Shown here piece by piece: positions 54,284 through 63,809 of a stretch of 64,000 nucleotides of DNA. Position numbers and translations under genes: made by a program. A model generated the notes under the pieces. It was not told where the DNA came from. It did not search any database and was given only the letters and a program-made list of their open reading frames with translations. Origin of the DNA: Microbacterium sp. VKM Ac-2923 (GTDB taxonomy: Bacteria > Actinomycetota > Actinomycetes > Actinomycetales > Microbacteriaceae); NCBI RefSeq assembly GCF_022815605.1, contig NZ_JALGRP010000006.1, positions 182,487 to 246,486 on the forward strand, in the 5' to 3' direction. Position 1 is the stretch's first letter. Each line of letters opens with the position of its first letter.

Positions 54284-55614
54284 TGTCGCTCGACACCCTC
54301 GAGGCACCGGTCCGAACGACCGAGCCGACGCTCTTCCGCTTCGCCACCGCCGGCTCCGTCGACGACGGCAAGTCCACTCTCGTGGGGCGCCTGCTGCACG
54401 ACGCGAAGGCGATCCTCGCCGACCAGCTCGAGCAGGTCGCGCGCACCTCGGCCGACCGCGGATTCGCGCACGGCGCGTTCGACTTCGCGCTGCTGACCGA
54501 CGGCCTGCGCGCCGAGCGCGAGCAGGGCATCACGATCGACGTCGCCTACCGCTACTTCGCCACCGGCACGCGGTCGTTCATCCTCGCCGACTGCCCCGGG
54601 CACGTGCAGTACACGCGCAACATGGTCACCGGCTCCACCACGGCCGACGCCGTCGTCGTGCTCGTCGACGCGCGCGCCGGAGTCGTCGAGCAGACGCGCC
54701 GCCACCTCGCCGTCGTCGCGCTGCTGCGCGTTCCGCACGTGATCATCGCCGTGAACAAGATCGACCTCGTCGACTTCGCAGCCGAGGTGTTCGACGACGT
54801 CTCGGCGCAGGCGAAGGCCGTCGCCGCCGAGCTCGAGATCGACGATCTGCACGTCATCCCGGTGTCGGCTCTCGAGGGCGACAACATCGTCGACCGCTCG
54901 GGCCGCACGCCCTGGTACGACGGCCCCGCGCTGCTCGAACTGCTCGAGTCGCTGCCGTCGGCCGACGAGTCCGCACGCGACGCCGAGCCGTTGCGCCTGC
55001 CCGTGCAGTCGGTCATCCGTCCGCAGGGGGGCCTCGCCCCCGAGCTCGCGGCCGACCCCGCGACGGCCACGGCCCTGCGCGATTACCGCGCGGTCGCCGG
55101 GCGCATCTCGCGCGGCGCCGTGCGGGTGGGCGACGAGGTCGAGGTCTCGGGCTCCGGCGTGCGCACGGTGGTGCGCGGCATCCGGGTCGCGGGCGTCCCC
55201 GCCGAGCGCGCCGTGGCCCCGCAGTCGGTGTCACTCGAGCTCGCCGACGACGTGGATGCCGCCCGCGGCGCCGTCGTCGCCTCGGCGGGGACCCTGCCCG
55301 CCCCGCGTCGAGACGCCGAGGTCGAGCTGTTCCAGCTCGACGCACGACCCCTGACCCCCGGCGCACGCGTGCTCGTGAAGCACGGCACGGCCACGGTGCA
55401 GGCGATCGTGGCGTCCATCGACTCGCGATACGACCTCGACGCACTCACCCACGTCGATGCCGACCGGCTCGAGACCAATGACATCGGCCGCGCGCGCCTG
55501 CGCCTGGCCGCCGACCTGACGCTGGAGCCCTACCGCGACAGCCGCCACGAGGGCTCGTTCCTCGTCATCCATCCGTCCGACGGCGCGACTCTCGCCGCCG
55601 GGATCGTGCGCTGA
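54283..55614 (+). CDS. cysN: Sulfate adenylyltransferase subunit 1 (GTPase)
   Basis: 443 aa elongation-factor-like GTPase. P-loop GSVDDGKST (24-32), DCPGH (about 107), NKID (about 160), with C-terminal beta-barrel domains. GTP hydrolysis drives APS formation by CysD. No APS kinase domain is fused at the C-terminus. Start overlaps cysD stop (TGATG). Confidence 0.95.
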   Translation: MSLDTLEAPVRTTEPTLFRFATAGSVDDGKSTLVGRLLHDAKAILADQLEQVARTSADRGFAHGAFDFALLTDGLRAEREQGITIDVAYRYFATGTRSFILADCPGHVQYTRNMVTGSTTADAVVVLVDARAGVVEQTRRHLAVVALLRVPHVIIAVNKIDLVDFAAEVFDDVSAQAKAVAAELEIDDLHVIPVSALEGDNIVDRSGRTPWYDGPALLELLESLPSADESARDAEPLRLPVQSVIRPQGGLAPELAADPATATALRDYRAVAGRISRGAVRVGDEVEVSGSGVRTVVRGIRVAGVPAERAVAPQSVSLELADDVDAARGAVVASAGTLPAPRRDAEVELFQLDARPLTPGARVLVKHGTATVQAIVASIDSRYDLDALTHVDADRLETNDIGRARLRLAADLTLEPYRDSRHEGSFLVIHPSDGATLAAGIVR

Positions 55615-55678
55615 GGCGCACACTCACCGCGGGCACCGACCGGCGCCCGCGACCCGAAGCCTACGAAGGAGGCGAACC

Positions 55679-56749
55679 GTGAAAACACTGCGCACCGCGA
55701 CCGCGATCACAACCCTGGGACTGATTGCGGCGATGATGGCCGGCTGCGCCACCGGGCCCGCCGCCTCCGCCGAAAGCGCCGACCAGGGCCCCGCCGCAGA
55801 GCTCCGCCTCGGCTACTTCGCCAACGTCACCCATGCTCCCGCGCTCGTCGGCCTGCAGGAGGGCCTGCTGCAGGACGCGCTCGGAGACACGAAGCTGTCG
55901 ACAGAGGTGTTCAACGCCGGTCCCGCCGCCATCGAGGCCCTCTCGGCCGGAGCGATCGACGCCACCTACATCGGGCCGAACCCGTCGATCAACACGTTCA
56001 TCCAGTCCCGCGGCGAGTCGGCGCGGATCATCGCCGGCGCCGCGACCGGCGGTGCCGCCCTGGTCGTGCGCGACGGCATCGACAGCCCCGCGGACCTGAA
56101 GGGCAAGACCCTCGCCACCCCGCAGCTCGGCAACACGCAAGACGTGGCGCTGCGCGGCTGGCTCAAGGAGCAGGGCTTTCAGACCGACACCTCGGGCGGT
56201 GGCGACGTCACGATCACCCCGACCGAGAACGCCCAGACCTTCCAGCTCTTCAAGGACGGTCAGCTCGACGGCGCGTGGCTCCCCGAGCCGTGGGTGTCGC
56301 GGCTGGCCGTCGACGCGGGTGCGAAGGTGCTCGTCGACGAGGCCGACGAGTGGCCCGATGGGCAGTTCCCCACCACCGTGCTGCTGGTGCGCAAGGAGTT
56401 CCTCGACCAGCACCCCGAGACCGTGTCGAAGCTGCTCGCCGGCCACGCGGCATCCGTGACCTGGATCGCCGACAACGCCGGCACCGCCGCGGGGGTCATC
56501 AATGCGCAGATCACCGCCGACACGGGCAAGCCGCTCGCCGACGCCGTGATCGCCCGGGCGCTGGAGCACGTGACGTACTCGGTCGATCCGCACGCCGACA
56601 CCTTCTCGACGCTGGTCGAGAACGGCGTCGAGGCCGGCACGCAGAAGGAAGGCTCCATCGAGGGCCTGTTCGACCTGCGGCTGCTCAACGCGCAGCTGAC
56701 CGAGAGCGGCCAGTCGGCGATCTCGGCCGCCGGCCTCGGCGAGGAGTGA
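55679..56749 (+). CDS. SsuA/TauA-like substrate-binding lipoprotein
   Basis: 356 aa. Lipobox MAGC near residue 22 after a hydrophobic signal, so it is anchored outside the membrane. LRLGYFANVTHAPALVGLQEG and GAIDATYIGPNPSINTF are typical of sulfonate/taurine binding proteins. GTG start with AAGGAGG. No FMN- or 2OG-dependent sulfonate monooxygenase (SsuD, TauD) is in the operon, so the ligand may be sulfate or another sulfur species (inference). Confidence 0.9.
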   Translation: MKTLRTATAITTLGLIAAMMAGCATGPAASAESADQGPAAELRLGYFANVTHAPALVGLQEGLLQDALGDTKLSTEVFNAGPAAIEALSAGAIDATYIGPNPSINTFIQSRGESARIIAGAATGGAALVVRDGIDSPADLKGKTLATPQLGNTQDVALRGWLKEQGFQTDTSGGGDVTITPTENAQTFQLFKDGQLDGAWLPEPWVSRLAVDAGAKVLVDEADEWPDGQFPTTVLLVRKEFLDQHPETVSKLLAGHAASVTWIADNAGTAAGVINAQITADTGKPLADAVIARALEHVTYSVDPHADTFSTLVENGVEAGTQKEGSIEGLFDLRLLNAQLTESGQSAISAAGLGEE

Positions 56750-56750
56750 C

Positions 56751-57563
56751 ATGACCACGGCCCGCACCGACGCCACCGGGCACCACGCCCCCGCCGCCGG
56801 CCCTGCCGCGGCCACCGGCACCGCCACCGCACCCGCGGTGCGCATCGAGGGCGTGTCCAAGCGCTTCGGTGCGGGCCCGGTCGTCCTCGACGACATCACC
56901 CTCGACTTCGCGCCCGGCGAGTTCGTGTGCCTGCTCGGCGCCTCGGGCTGCGGAAAGTCGACCCTGCTGAACCTCATCGCCGGCCTCGACCGCCCCACCG
57001 CGGGACGCATCGAGACGCCCCCCGAGGGTTCGGCGGTCATGTTCCAGGAGTCGGCCCTCATGCCCTGGCTGAGCGCGCGCCGCAACGTCGAGCTGGCCCT
57101 GCGCCTGCGCGGGGTGCCGCGCGCCCGTCGGCGCGACGAGGCCCTCGCGCTGCTCGACACCGTCAACCTCGCGGATGCCGCCGACAAGCGCCCGCACGAG
57201 CTCTCGGGCGGCATGCGCCAGCGCGTGGCCCTCGCCCGCGCCCTCGCGCAGGACCGGCCCGTGCTGCTCATGGACGAGCCGTTCGCCGCCCTCGACGCCA
57301 TCACCCGCGACCTGCTCCACGAGGAGCTCGAGCGGGTGTGGCGCGCGACCGGTCGCACCATCGTCTTCGTCACCCACAACGTGCGCGAGGCCGCCCGCCT
57401 CGGCCAGAGGGTCGTGCTGCTGGGCAGCCGCCCCGGCCGCGTCGTCAACGAGTGGCGCATCGAGCGCACCGAGGGCCGCCGCATCGAGTCGCCCGAGGTC
57501 GCCGCCCTGTCGGTCGAGATCACCGACGAACTGCGCAAGGAGATCCGCCGCAATGCGCGCTGA
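56751..57563 (+). CDS. SsuB/TauB-like ABC ATPase
   Basis: 270 aa. Walker A GASGCGKST, signature LSGGMRQ, Walker B LLMDEPFAALD, switch His in VTHN. It energises the importer formed with the permease. The start is 2 bases after the binding protein stop. The N-terminal ~25 residues are Ala/Thr-rich and poorly conserved. Confidence 0.93.
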   Translation: MTTARTDATGHHAPAAGPAAATGTATAPAVRIEGVSKRFGAGPVVLDDITLDFAPGEFVCLLGASGCGKSTLLNLIAGLDRPTAGRIETPPEGSAVMFQESALMPWLSARRNVELALRLRGVPRARRRDEALALLDTVNLADAADKRPHELSGGMRQRVALARALAQDRPVLLMDEPFAALDAITRDLLHEELERVWRATGRTIVFVTHNVREAARLGQRVVLLGSRPGRVVNEWRIERTEGRRIESPEVAALSVEITDELRKEIRRNAR

Positions 57564-58443
57564 CACCACCGCCTCCCCCGACGACCTGCGCAGCCTCGAG
57601 GCGGGCCTCGACAACCTGCAGACCACGACCGACGCGGGCGCCGGCCGCTGGCGCACCTTCTGGTCGAGCGTGCTGCCGCCGATCATCTTCGTCGTGCTGT
57701 TGATCGCCGCGTGGCAGCTCTACATCGTCATCGCCGACCCGCGCCCCGACAAGGCCCCCAGCCCCGCCGACGTGTTCGGCGCGCTGACCTACGCCTGGGA
57801 CACCGGCCGCCTGCAGGAGGCCGTGCTGACGAGCCTCGAGCGCGGCATCCTGGGCTTCCTCATCGCCATCGTCATCGGCACGCCCATCGGTCTGCTGCTG
57901 GCCGAGGTGCGCCCGATCCGTCGCGCGGTGGGCCCGATCATCTCGGGACTGCAGGTGCTGCCGTCGGTGGCGTGGGTGCCCGCCGCGATCATCTGGTTCG
58001 GACTCACGGATGCCACGGCCTACTTCGTCATCCTGATGGGCGCGATCCCCTCGATCGTCAACGGCCTCATCGCCGGCGTCGACCAGGTGCCGCCGCAGCT
58101 GCGGCGCGTCGGCACCGTGCTGGGCGCCTCGCGCTGGCAGCTCGCGACCTCGGTGATCCTCCCCGCCGCCCTCCCCGGCTATTTCGCCGGACTCAAGCAG
58201 GGCTGGGCGTTCTCGTGGCGCTCGCTGATGGCGGCCGAGATCATCACCTCGGGTGGCACGATCGGCTTCGGCCTGGGCACGATGCTGCAGCAGACGCGCG
58301 ACCTCGCCGACCTCGCCGGCGTGCTCGCCACGATCGTCGTCATCCTCGGGATCGGCATCCTGATCGAACTCGCCTTCTTCGGCCCCATCGAGCGGCGCAT
58401 CCTGCGCGGTCGCGGCCTGCTGGTGTCGGGCGGGGCGCGATGA
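57553..58443 (+). CDS. SsuC/TauC-like ABC permease
   Basis: 296 aa. Six membrane helices are visible, with the cytoplasmic EAA-like loop (GASRWQLATSVILPAALPGYFAGLKQG). ATG at 57553 overlaps the ATPase gene by 11 bp. Partner of the two genes upstream. Confidence 0.92.
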   Translation: MRADTTASPDDLRSLEAGLDNLQTTTDAGAGRWRTFWSSVLPPIIFVVLLIAAWQLYIVIADPRPDKAPSPADVFGALTYAWDTGRLQEAVLTSLERGILGFLIAIVIGTPIGLLLAEVRPIRRAVGPIISGLQVLPSVAWVPAAIIWFGLTDATAYFVILMGAIPSIVNGLIAGVDQVPPQLRRVGTVLGASRWQLATSVILPAALPGYFAGLKQGWAFSWRSLMAAEIITSGGTIGFGLGTMLQQTRDLADLAGVLATIVVILGIGILIELAFFGPIERRILRGRGLLVSGGAR

Positions 58444-59366
58444 GCGGGTTCACGGAGGGGGCGGATGCCGGTGCGTCCGTGACCTCGACCGTCGCGGACG
58501 CTGTTCGCGCCGACTCGTCGGCCTCGGTTTCGGATGCCACGATGCTCCGCGCTGCGCCAACGCCCGGGGCCGCGGCATCCGGGGTCGTGTGGCTGGTCGG
58601 GGCCGGACCCGGCGATGCGGGCCTGCTGACCGTGCGAGGGCTGCGCGCGCTCGAATCCGCCGACGTCATCGTCGCCGACCGCCTCGGCGCGCGGGGCGTC
58701 CTCGACGGGCTCGCCGCCGAGGGCGTGCACCTTACCGCCGAGGTGATCGACGTCGGCAAGCTCCCCGGCCATCACGCGGTCCCGCAGGATGCCATCAACG
58801 CCCTGCTCGTGCGCGAGGCCCTGGCCGGACGCACCGTCGTACGCCTGAAGGGCGGCGACCCCTATGTGTTCGGCCGCGGCGGCGAGGAGCTTTTCGCGTG
58901 CCAGGAGGCCGGTATCGACGTGCGGGTGGTGCCCGGCGTCACGAGCGCCGTGTCGGTGCCCGCCCTCGCCGGCATCCCGCTCACCCACCGGGGAGTGGCG
59001 ACGAGCTTCACCGTCGCGACAGCCCACGACCAGATCACCTCGCTCGGCGGCGGGCGCGACCACACGGTCGTGCTGCTCATGGGTGTGGGGACCCTCGCGC
59101 ACTCGGCCGTCGTCCTCGCTCGCGGCGAGCGCGGCGCCGACTGCCCCGTCGCGATCGTCGAGGACGGCTTCGGCGCCCGCCAGCGCGTCACCGTCGGCAC
59201 CCTCGCCACGATCGCCGCGCAGGCCGCCGAGCGCGGGGTGCGCTCCCCCGCCGTCGTCGTCGTCGGCGACGTGGTGCGCTTGAGCCCCTACGCGCCGGCC
59301 GCCCTGGCATCCCTCGATCTCACCTTCGACCCGCTCGCCGTTCCCCGAAAGGCCCCTTCGCTGTGA
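58440..59366 (+). CDS. cobA: Uroporphyrinogen-III C-methyltransferase (SUMT)
   Basis: 308 aa. SAM-dependent methylation at C-2 and C-7 gives precorrin-2, the siroheme precursor. Motifs: VGAGPGDAGLLTVRGLRAL, VRLKGGDPYVFGRGGEE, VVPGVTSA. A poorly conserved ~50-residue N-terminal extension precedes the catalytic domain. Neither CysG-type dehydrogenase nor ferrochelatase is present in the window, so siroheme completion relies on genes elsewhere. Starts inside the permease stop (ATGA). Confidence 0.93.
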   Translation: MSGFTEGADAGASVTSTVADAVRADSSASVSDATMLRAAPTPGAAASGVVWLVGAGPGDAGLLTVRGLRALESADVIVADRLGARGVLDGLAAEGVHLTAEVIDVGKLPGHHAVPQDAINALLVREALAGRTVVRLKGGDPYVFGRGGEELFACQEAGIDVRVVPGVTSAVSVPALAGIPLTHRGVATSFTVATAHDQITSLGGGRDHTVVLLMGVGTLAHSAVVLARGERGADCPVAIVEDGFGARQRVTVGTLATIAAQAAERGVRSPAVVVVGDVVRLSPYAPAALASLDLTFDPLAVPRKAPSL

Positions 59367-60739
59367 CCTCGTCTTCTCTCACCTCGCTCCGTGTCGCGAT
59401 CATCGGCGCCGGCCCCGCCGGCATCTACGCGGGCAACATCCTCACGCGCGCGGTGACCGACGCCGGCGGCACGGTCGCGATCGACCTGTTCGACTCGCTG
59501 CCCGCGCCCTACGGCCTCATCCGATACGGCGTCGCCCCCGACCACCCGCGCATCAAGGGCATCGTCGACTCGCTGCACGAGATGCTCGACTCAGGCATCA
59601 CCCGCTTCATCGGCAACGTCGAGGTGGGCCGCGACATCGCGGTCGACGAACTGCACGCGCGCTACGACGCCGTCATCCTCGCCACCGGCGCCCTGCGCGA
59701 CGCGTCGCTCGACATCCCCGGCATCGACCTGCCCGGCTCCTACGGCGCGGCCGACTTCGTCGCCTGGTACGACGGCCACCCCGACGTGCCCCGCGACTGG
59801 CCGCTGGACGAACGCGAGGTCGCCGTGATCGGCAACGGCAACGTCGCCCTCGACGTCGCCCGCGTGCTCGCCAAGCACGCCGTGGACCTCCGCTCGACCG
59901 AGATCGCCGACAACGTGCTGCACGGCCTCGAGGCCTCCGCCGTCACCGACGTTCACGTGTTCGGTCGCCGCGGACCCGCCGACATCAAGTTCACTCCCAT
60001 CGAATTGCGGGAGCTCGGCGAACTGCCGAACGTCGACGTCGTCGTGCACGACGAGGATTTCGCGGATGCCGACCCCGCCCAGGCCTCCAACAACCAGCTC
60101 AAGGTCATGCTGCGCGTCCTGAACAGCTGGCGCACGCGGGAGCAGACCGGCGCGAGCCGCCGCCTGCACCTGCACTTCTACCACTCCCCCCTCGCCGTGC
60201 TCGGCGAGACCGGCGTCGAGGGCCTGCGCTTCGAGCGCACCGAGCCCGTCGGCGACGGCACCGTGCGCGGCACGGGTGAGATCCGCGAGGTCGCCGTGCA
60301 GCAGGTATATCGCGCGGTCGGCTACTTCTCGAGCCCCGTGCTCGGGGCGCCGTTCGACGCCGTGCGCGGCGTCGTGCCCAACGTGGAGGGGCGCGTGGTC
60401 GAGAACGACACCGTGGTGTCGGGGCTTTACGCGACGGGCTGGATCAAGCGCGGCCCGGTCGGCCTCATCGGCCACACGAAATCGGATGCCATGGAGACCA
60501 TCGCCCACCTCGTCTCCGACATCGAGGCCGGCGCCCTGTCGGCCCCCACGGTCGACGGCGACGTTCTGGATGCCCTGGCCGAGCGCGGCGTGGAGTTCAC
60601 GACGTGGGAGGGCTGGCGCATCCTCGACGCCCACGAGCGTGCGCTCGGCGCCGCGCACGAGTACACGCGCGAGCGGGTCAAGGTCGTGTCGCGCGAGGAG
60701 CAGGTCGCCGTCTCGCGGTCGGGAGCGCTCGTCCCGTGA
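59363..60739 (+). CDS. Ferredoxin-NADP+ reductase, FprA-like
   Basis: 458 aa. FAD motif GAGPAG (15-20), [15 protein letters not shown] typical of adrenodoxin-reductase-like FprA, and NADP motif [11 protein letters not shown] near 157. It passes electrons from NADPH to ferredoxin, here most likely for Sir. GTG overlaps the cobA stop (GTGA). A shared transcript with ferredoxin is certain by layout. Confidence 0.93.
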   Translation: MTSSSLTSLRVAIIGAGPAGIYAGNILTRAVTDAGGTVAIDLFDSLPAPYGLIRYGVAPDHPRIKGIVDSLHEMLDSGITRFIGNVEVGRDIAVDELHARYDAVILATGALRDASLDIPGIDLPGSYGAADFVAWYDGHPDVPRDWPLDEREVAVIGNGNVALDVARVLAKHAVDLRSTEIADNVLHGLEASAVTDVHVFGRRGPADIKFTPIELRELGELPNVDVVVHDEDFADADPAQASNNQLKVMLRVLNSWRTREQTGASRRLHLHFYHSPLAVLGETGVEGLRFERTEPVGDGTVRGTGEIREVAVQQVYRAVGYFSSPVLGAPFDAVRGVVPNVEGRVVENDTVVSGLYATGWIKRGPVGLIGHTKSDAMETIAHLVSDIEAGALSAPTVDGDVLDALAERGVEFTTWEGWRILDAHERALGAAHEYTRERVKVVSREEQVAVSRSGALVP

Positions 60740-61059
60740 CGTACGTGATCGCCCTCCCCTGCGTGGACGTCAAGGACCGCGCCTGCATCGACGAGTGCCC
60801 CGTCGACTGCATCTACGAGGGCGAGCGGTCGCTCTACATCCACCCCGACGAGTGCGTCGACTGCGGCGCCTGCGAACCCGTCTGCCCGGTCGAGGCGATC
60901 TACTACGAGGACGACCTACCCGAGGAGTGGGCGGACTACTACAAGGCGAACGTGGAGTTCTTCGACGACATCGGCTCGCCCGGTGGAGCCGCCAAGGTCG
61001 GCGTCATCGCGAAGGACCACCCGGTCGTGGCGGAGTTGCCGCCGCAGGCGCATGACTGA
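60736..61059 (+). CDS. fdxA: 7Fe-type ferredoxin
   Basis: 107 aa. Cys pattern C9-x7-C17-x3-C21-P and C40-x2-C43-x2-C46-x3-C50-P, the [3Fe-4S][4Fe-4S] type. An acidic C-terminal half follows. Overlaps the upstream stop (GTGA). Expected electron donor to the sulfite reductase. Confidence 0.93.
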   Translation: MTYVIALPCVDVKDRACIDECPVDCIYEGERSLYIHPDECVDCGACEPVCPVEAIYYEDDLPEEWADYYKANVEFFDDIGSPGGAAKVGVIAKDHPVVAELPPQAHD

Positions 61060-61996
61060 ACCGGTGCCGGGTCTCACCGCCGACGTTCTAATCGTCGGCG
61101 GGGGTCCCGCGGGACTGTCGGCCGCGCTGAACCTGGCCCGCGCCCGCGCCTCGGTCGTCGTTGTCGACACCGGCCGGCCCCGCAACGCCGCGACCCTGCG
61201 CTCGCACGGCTTCCTCACCCGCGACGGCATCTCACCTATCGAGCTGCGCAAGCTCGCCCGCGAGGAGCTGCGCGCCTACGACGGGGTGCGCATGCTGGAT
61301 CGGTCATCGGTGGCGCGGATAGAGACGGATGCCGACGGCTTCGTCGCGACCCTCTCGGGACGTGCCGCGACGGCATCCCCTCTCCTGACCGCGCGCACGG
61401 TCGTGGTGGCGACGGGGCTACGCGAGACCCTTCCCGACGTGCCGAACCTGCGCTCGTTCTACGGCATGTCGGTCTTCAGCTGCGCCGCGTGCGACGGGTG
61501 GGAGCTGCAGGACCGGCCGGTGGCCCTCATCGGCGAGACGCCCGACCTCGCCGACCGTGCGCGGCTGCTCACGCGCTGGACGTCGCAACTGACGGTGTGC
61601 ACCAATGGCGCCGCCGTCATCGATCCGGCCGATGAGGCCGAGTTGGTGGCGTCCGGGATCCGCGTCGAGAGGCACACGATCGCCGACCTCGAGGGCGAGC
61701 GCGGGCAGGTCGCGGCCGTGCGCTTCGCCGACGGCTCCTCCCTCGCGGTCGCGGGGGGTTTCGTGCGGCCGACGTGGCACGCGGCCCACGATTTCCTCGA
61801 CCCGCTCACCCCCGACTGCGATGCCGACGGGCACCTTGTCACGGACCGCTCCGGCCGCACGTCGGTGCCGGGACTGTACGCGGCGGGGGATGCCGCGGCT
61901 CCGGGTCCCCAGCAGCTCATCGTCGCGGCCGGCCAGGGGGCGCGGGTGGCCGCGGTGCTGGTGCAGGACCTGCTGGGCGTGCGGACGGCGCACTGA
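61052..61996 (+). CDS. Thioredoxin-reductase-like flavoprotein
   Basis: 314 aa. FAD motif GGGPAG (about 16-21) and redox CAAC (C144, C147), typical of TrxR. The usual NADPH motif G-x-G-x-x-[AS] is replaced by GETPDL, so NADPH binding may be altered. No thioredoxin is adjacent. Overlaps the ferredoxin gene by 8 bp. It could accept electrons from ferredoxin or supply reductant to APS reductase (inference). Ends the operon. Confidence 0.85.
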   Translation: MTEPVPGLTADVLIVGGGPAGLSAALNLARARASVVVVDTGRPRNAATLRSHGFLTRDGISPIELRKLAREELRAYDGVRMLDRSSVARIETDADGFVATLSGRAATASPLLTARTVVVATGLRETLPDVPNLRSFYGMSVFSCAACDGWELQDRPVALIGETPDLADRARLLTRWTSQLTVCTNGAAVIDPADEAELVASGIRVERHTIADLEGERGQVAAVRFADGSSLAVAGGFVRPTWHAAHDFLDPLTPDCDADGHLVTDRSGRTSVPGLYAAGDAAAPGPQQLIVAAGQGARVAAVLVQDLLGVRTAH

Positions 61997-62113
61997 CGCG
62001 GGGGACCCGGGGGCTGGCGGGTGGGCGCGGTGTCGGGCTCGGCGCCGGCGTGGCGCCACCGCGGTGTCGGGCTCGGCGCTGGTGTCGGTCACGGCGCTGG
62101 CGTCATCGGCGTC

Positions 62114-62192
62114 GCGAGATGACCCGTCCTGCGCGAGATGACGCGGTTTTCCGCGCAAACGCGTGTGACCTCGGCGAACGGGCATGATGTCG
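62114..62192. repeat. 79-bp palindromic element E1 (GAGATGAC word)
   Basis: Exactly 79 bp. CGAGATGAC starts at positions 2 and 21 of the element; CTCG-type inverted words end at 60 and 79 (last one changed to TGTCG). Positions 52-66 read GTGACCTCGGCGAAC. Compare E2 and F in the findings. The gap 61997-62382 has E1, E2 and GC-only filler, and no gene. Confidence 0.8.
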
Positions 62193-62268
62193 GCGCGGGC
62201 GCGCGGCAGACCGCCGGCCGGGGCCGCGCGGCCGGGGCCGCGCGGGCGGCATCCACCGGATACCGTCC

Positions 62269-62347
62269 GCGAGATCACACACGATTCGCGAGACGACACG
62301 CCTTCGCGCGCAAAGACGTGTGACCTCGGCGAAGAGGTGTGATCTCG
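62269..62347. repeat. 79-bp palindromic element E2 (GAGATCAC word)
   Basis: Exactly 79 bp, in direct orientation to E1, starting 155 bp after it. CGAGATCACAC (62270-62280) and GTGTGATCTCG (62337-62347) are perfect outer arms; CGAGACGACA and GTGACCTCG are the inner words, each 19 bp from the outer ones. Confidence 0.85.
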
Positions 62348-62382
62348 ACGCGGGATGGCGCCGCATCGATGGGCGACGTCGG

Positions 62383-62988
62383 TCAGCCTCCGAGCGAGCC
62401 CGCGTCGGTGGAGCCGACGTCGGTGCGGTGGAAGTTCAGCGCCGAGCGCGACGCGGTGGGACCGCGCTGGCCCTGGTACCGGTTGCCGTAGGGGCCCGAG
62501 CCGTAGGGGTTCTCGGCGGGCGAGGTAAGACGGAAGTAGCAGACCTGGCCGATCTTCATGCCCGGCCAGAGCTTGATGGGCAGGGTGGCGACGTTCGAGA
62601 GCTCGAGAGTGACGTGGCCGGAGAAGCCCGGGTCGATGAAGCCAGCGGTCGAGTGGGTCAGAAGGCCGAGTCGACCGAGAGACGACTTGCCCTCGAGTCG
62701 CGCGGCGACGTCGTCGGGCAGGCTGACCCGCTCGTACGTCGACCCGAGGGCGAATTCACCCGGGTGAAGAATGAAGGGCTCGGTGGGATCCACCTCGATC
62801 AGGCGCGTGAGCTCGGGCTGGTCTTCCGCGGGATCGATGAAGGGGTACTTGTGGTTGTCGAAGAGCCGGAAGTAGCGGTCGAGCCGCACGTCGATGCTCG
62901 AGGGCTGCACCATGGCGGGGTCGTAGGGGTCGATGCCGAGGCGCTTCGCGTCGAGTTCGGCCCGGATGTCGCGATCGGAGAGCAGCAC
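62383..62988 (-). CDS. dcd: dCTP deaminase (bifunctional dCTP deaminase/dUTPase type)
   Basis: 201 aa. [43 protein letters not shown] and [21 protein letters not shown] are the dCTP-deaminase/dUTPase family motifs; actinobacterial members often produce dUMP directly. GTG at 62988 follows TAGGCT by six bases (62995-63000), so the message is probably leaderless. It is convergent with the sulfur operon and divergent from the tRNA gene. Confidence 0.92.
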   Translation of the reverse strand: MLLSDRDIRAELDAKRLGIDPYDPAMVQPSSIDVRLDRYFRLFDNHKYPFIDPAEDQPELTRLIEVDPTEPFILHPGEFALGSTYERVSLPDDVAARLEGKSSLGRLGLLTHSTAGFIDPGFSGHVTLELSNVATLPIKLWPGMKIGQVCYFRLTSPAENPYGSGPYGNRYQGQRGPTASRSALNFHRTDVGSTDAGSLGG

Positions 62989-63077
62989 GGCCCCAGCCTA
63001 GGGGCGGTGCCGGGCGCCCCGCCGCCGCGTTTCGACGGGTGACCGGGCGCCGGGGCCACCCGCAGGGCACGCGCGCC

Positions 63078-63156
63078 GCGAGACCGCAGTCGTTTGCCGA
63101 GACCGCACTGGTCTGACGGCACTCGCATACGGCCTCGGCGAGCGGATGCGGTCTCG
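63078..63156. repeat. 79-bp palindromic element F (GAGACCGCA word)
   Basis: Exactly 79 bp with the same skeleton as E1 and E2. GAGACCGCA starts at element positions 3 and 22; CCTC-G and TGCGGTCTCG end at 60 and 79. It lies between divergent dcd and tRNA-Gly. Confidence 0.85.
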
Positions 63157-63228
63157 AGCACGGATGTCCGGATGCCACGGGATGCGGACCGGACGCTGTT
63201 ATGCTGGCCGGGTTGCCGTGAGGCATCC

Positions 63229-63299
63229 GGGGCTGTAGTTCAATGGCAGAACTTCTGCTTCCCAAGCAGATAGCGCGGGTTCGATTCCCGTCAGCCCCT
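63229..63299 (+). tRNA. tRNA-Gly(CCC)
   Basis: 71 nt. Acceptor GGGGCTG/CAGCCCC; D-stem GTTC/GAAC; anticodon stem TCTGC/GCAGA with loop TTCCCAA, anticodon CCC; T-arm GCGGG-TTCGATT-CCCGT with one G-T wobble. Discriminator T, CCA not encoded. Confidence 0.95.
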
Positions 63300-63301
63300 C
63301 A

Positions 63302-63809
63302 AAATGTCACTTCCGAAGCCAGGCCAGACAATCCACGTTCAGGTCAGACCGTCAATCGGACCGTGCAACCACCCGGCGTGGATTCGCGGCCAGCTGCCTC
63401 AGCAGCCCTCCGGCGGGTTGGATGGCGACTTGGGTAGCGCCCCCTCCGCGGTGAGTTCTAGCGAAACCACCCAGCGCGTGGCTGGCGAACGGTAAACCCG
63501 GCGCGAGCCACGCGCCCCATGGTCATCGCCTCACTCCCGCGCTCGGGCTCGCTCCTCCTGAGACGGAATCCCGGCAACCGGGTGCACCCTGGACACCCCA
63601 GAGCGTCGCAAGGGGCGCCGTCCACCCTGGCCCCGCTGTCGAGGTTGAACACCGGAAGATGGTCCTCGACGAGAGCCTCATCCGCGACCACGGTCTCGCT
63701 GGGCTGTACCGATCTCTGGTTGACATCCCGGTAATGGGCTCAGCCCCTGCCGACGACAAAGACCGCGGCATCGAGAGGACGTGGGCGTGAACCGGCCTGA
63801 CTTTCGTTC
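63302..63809. other. Gene-free gap between tRNA-Gly and IS3-type transposase end
   Basis: No complete gene is seen in 508 bp. A plus-strand frame is open without a good start from about 63450 to a TGA at about 63789; its last part reads like coding sequence (HRKMVLDESLIRDHG, about 63654 on) and may be a decayed gene end. Composition is less uniform than in the neighbouring genes. tRNA 3' ends are common integration sites; no second copy of the tRNA 3' end was found in the window. Confidence 0.45.

Noticed and set aside
63458..63691. 77-aa minus-strand frame between tRNA-Gly and the IS
   Set aside because: No ribosome binding site or recognisable domain; the plus strand has an equally long open frame.
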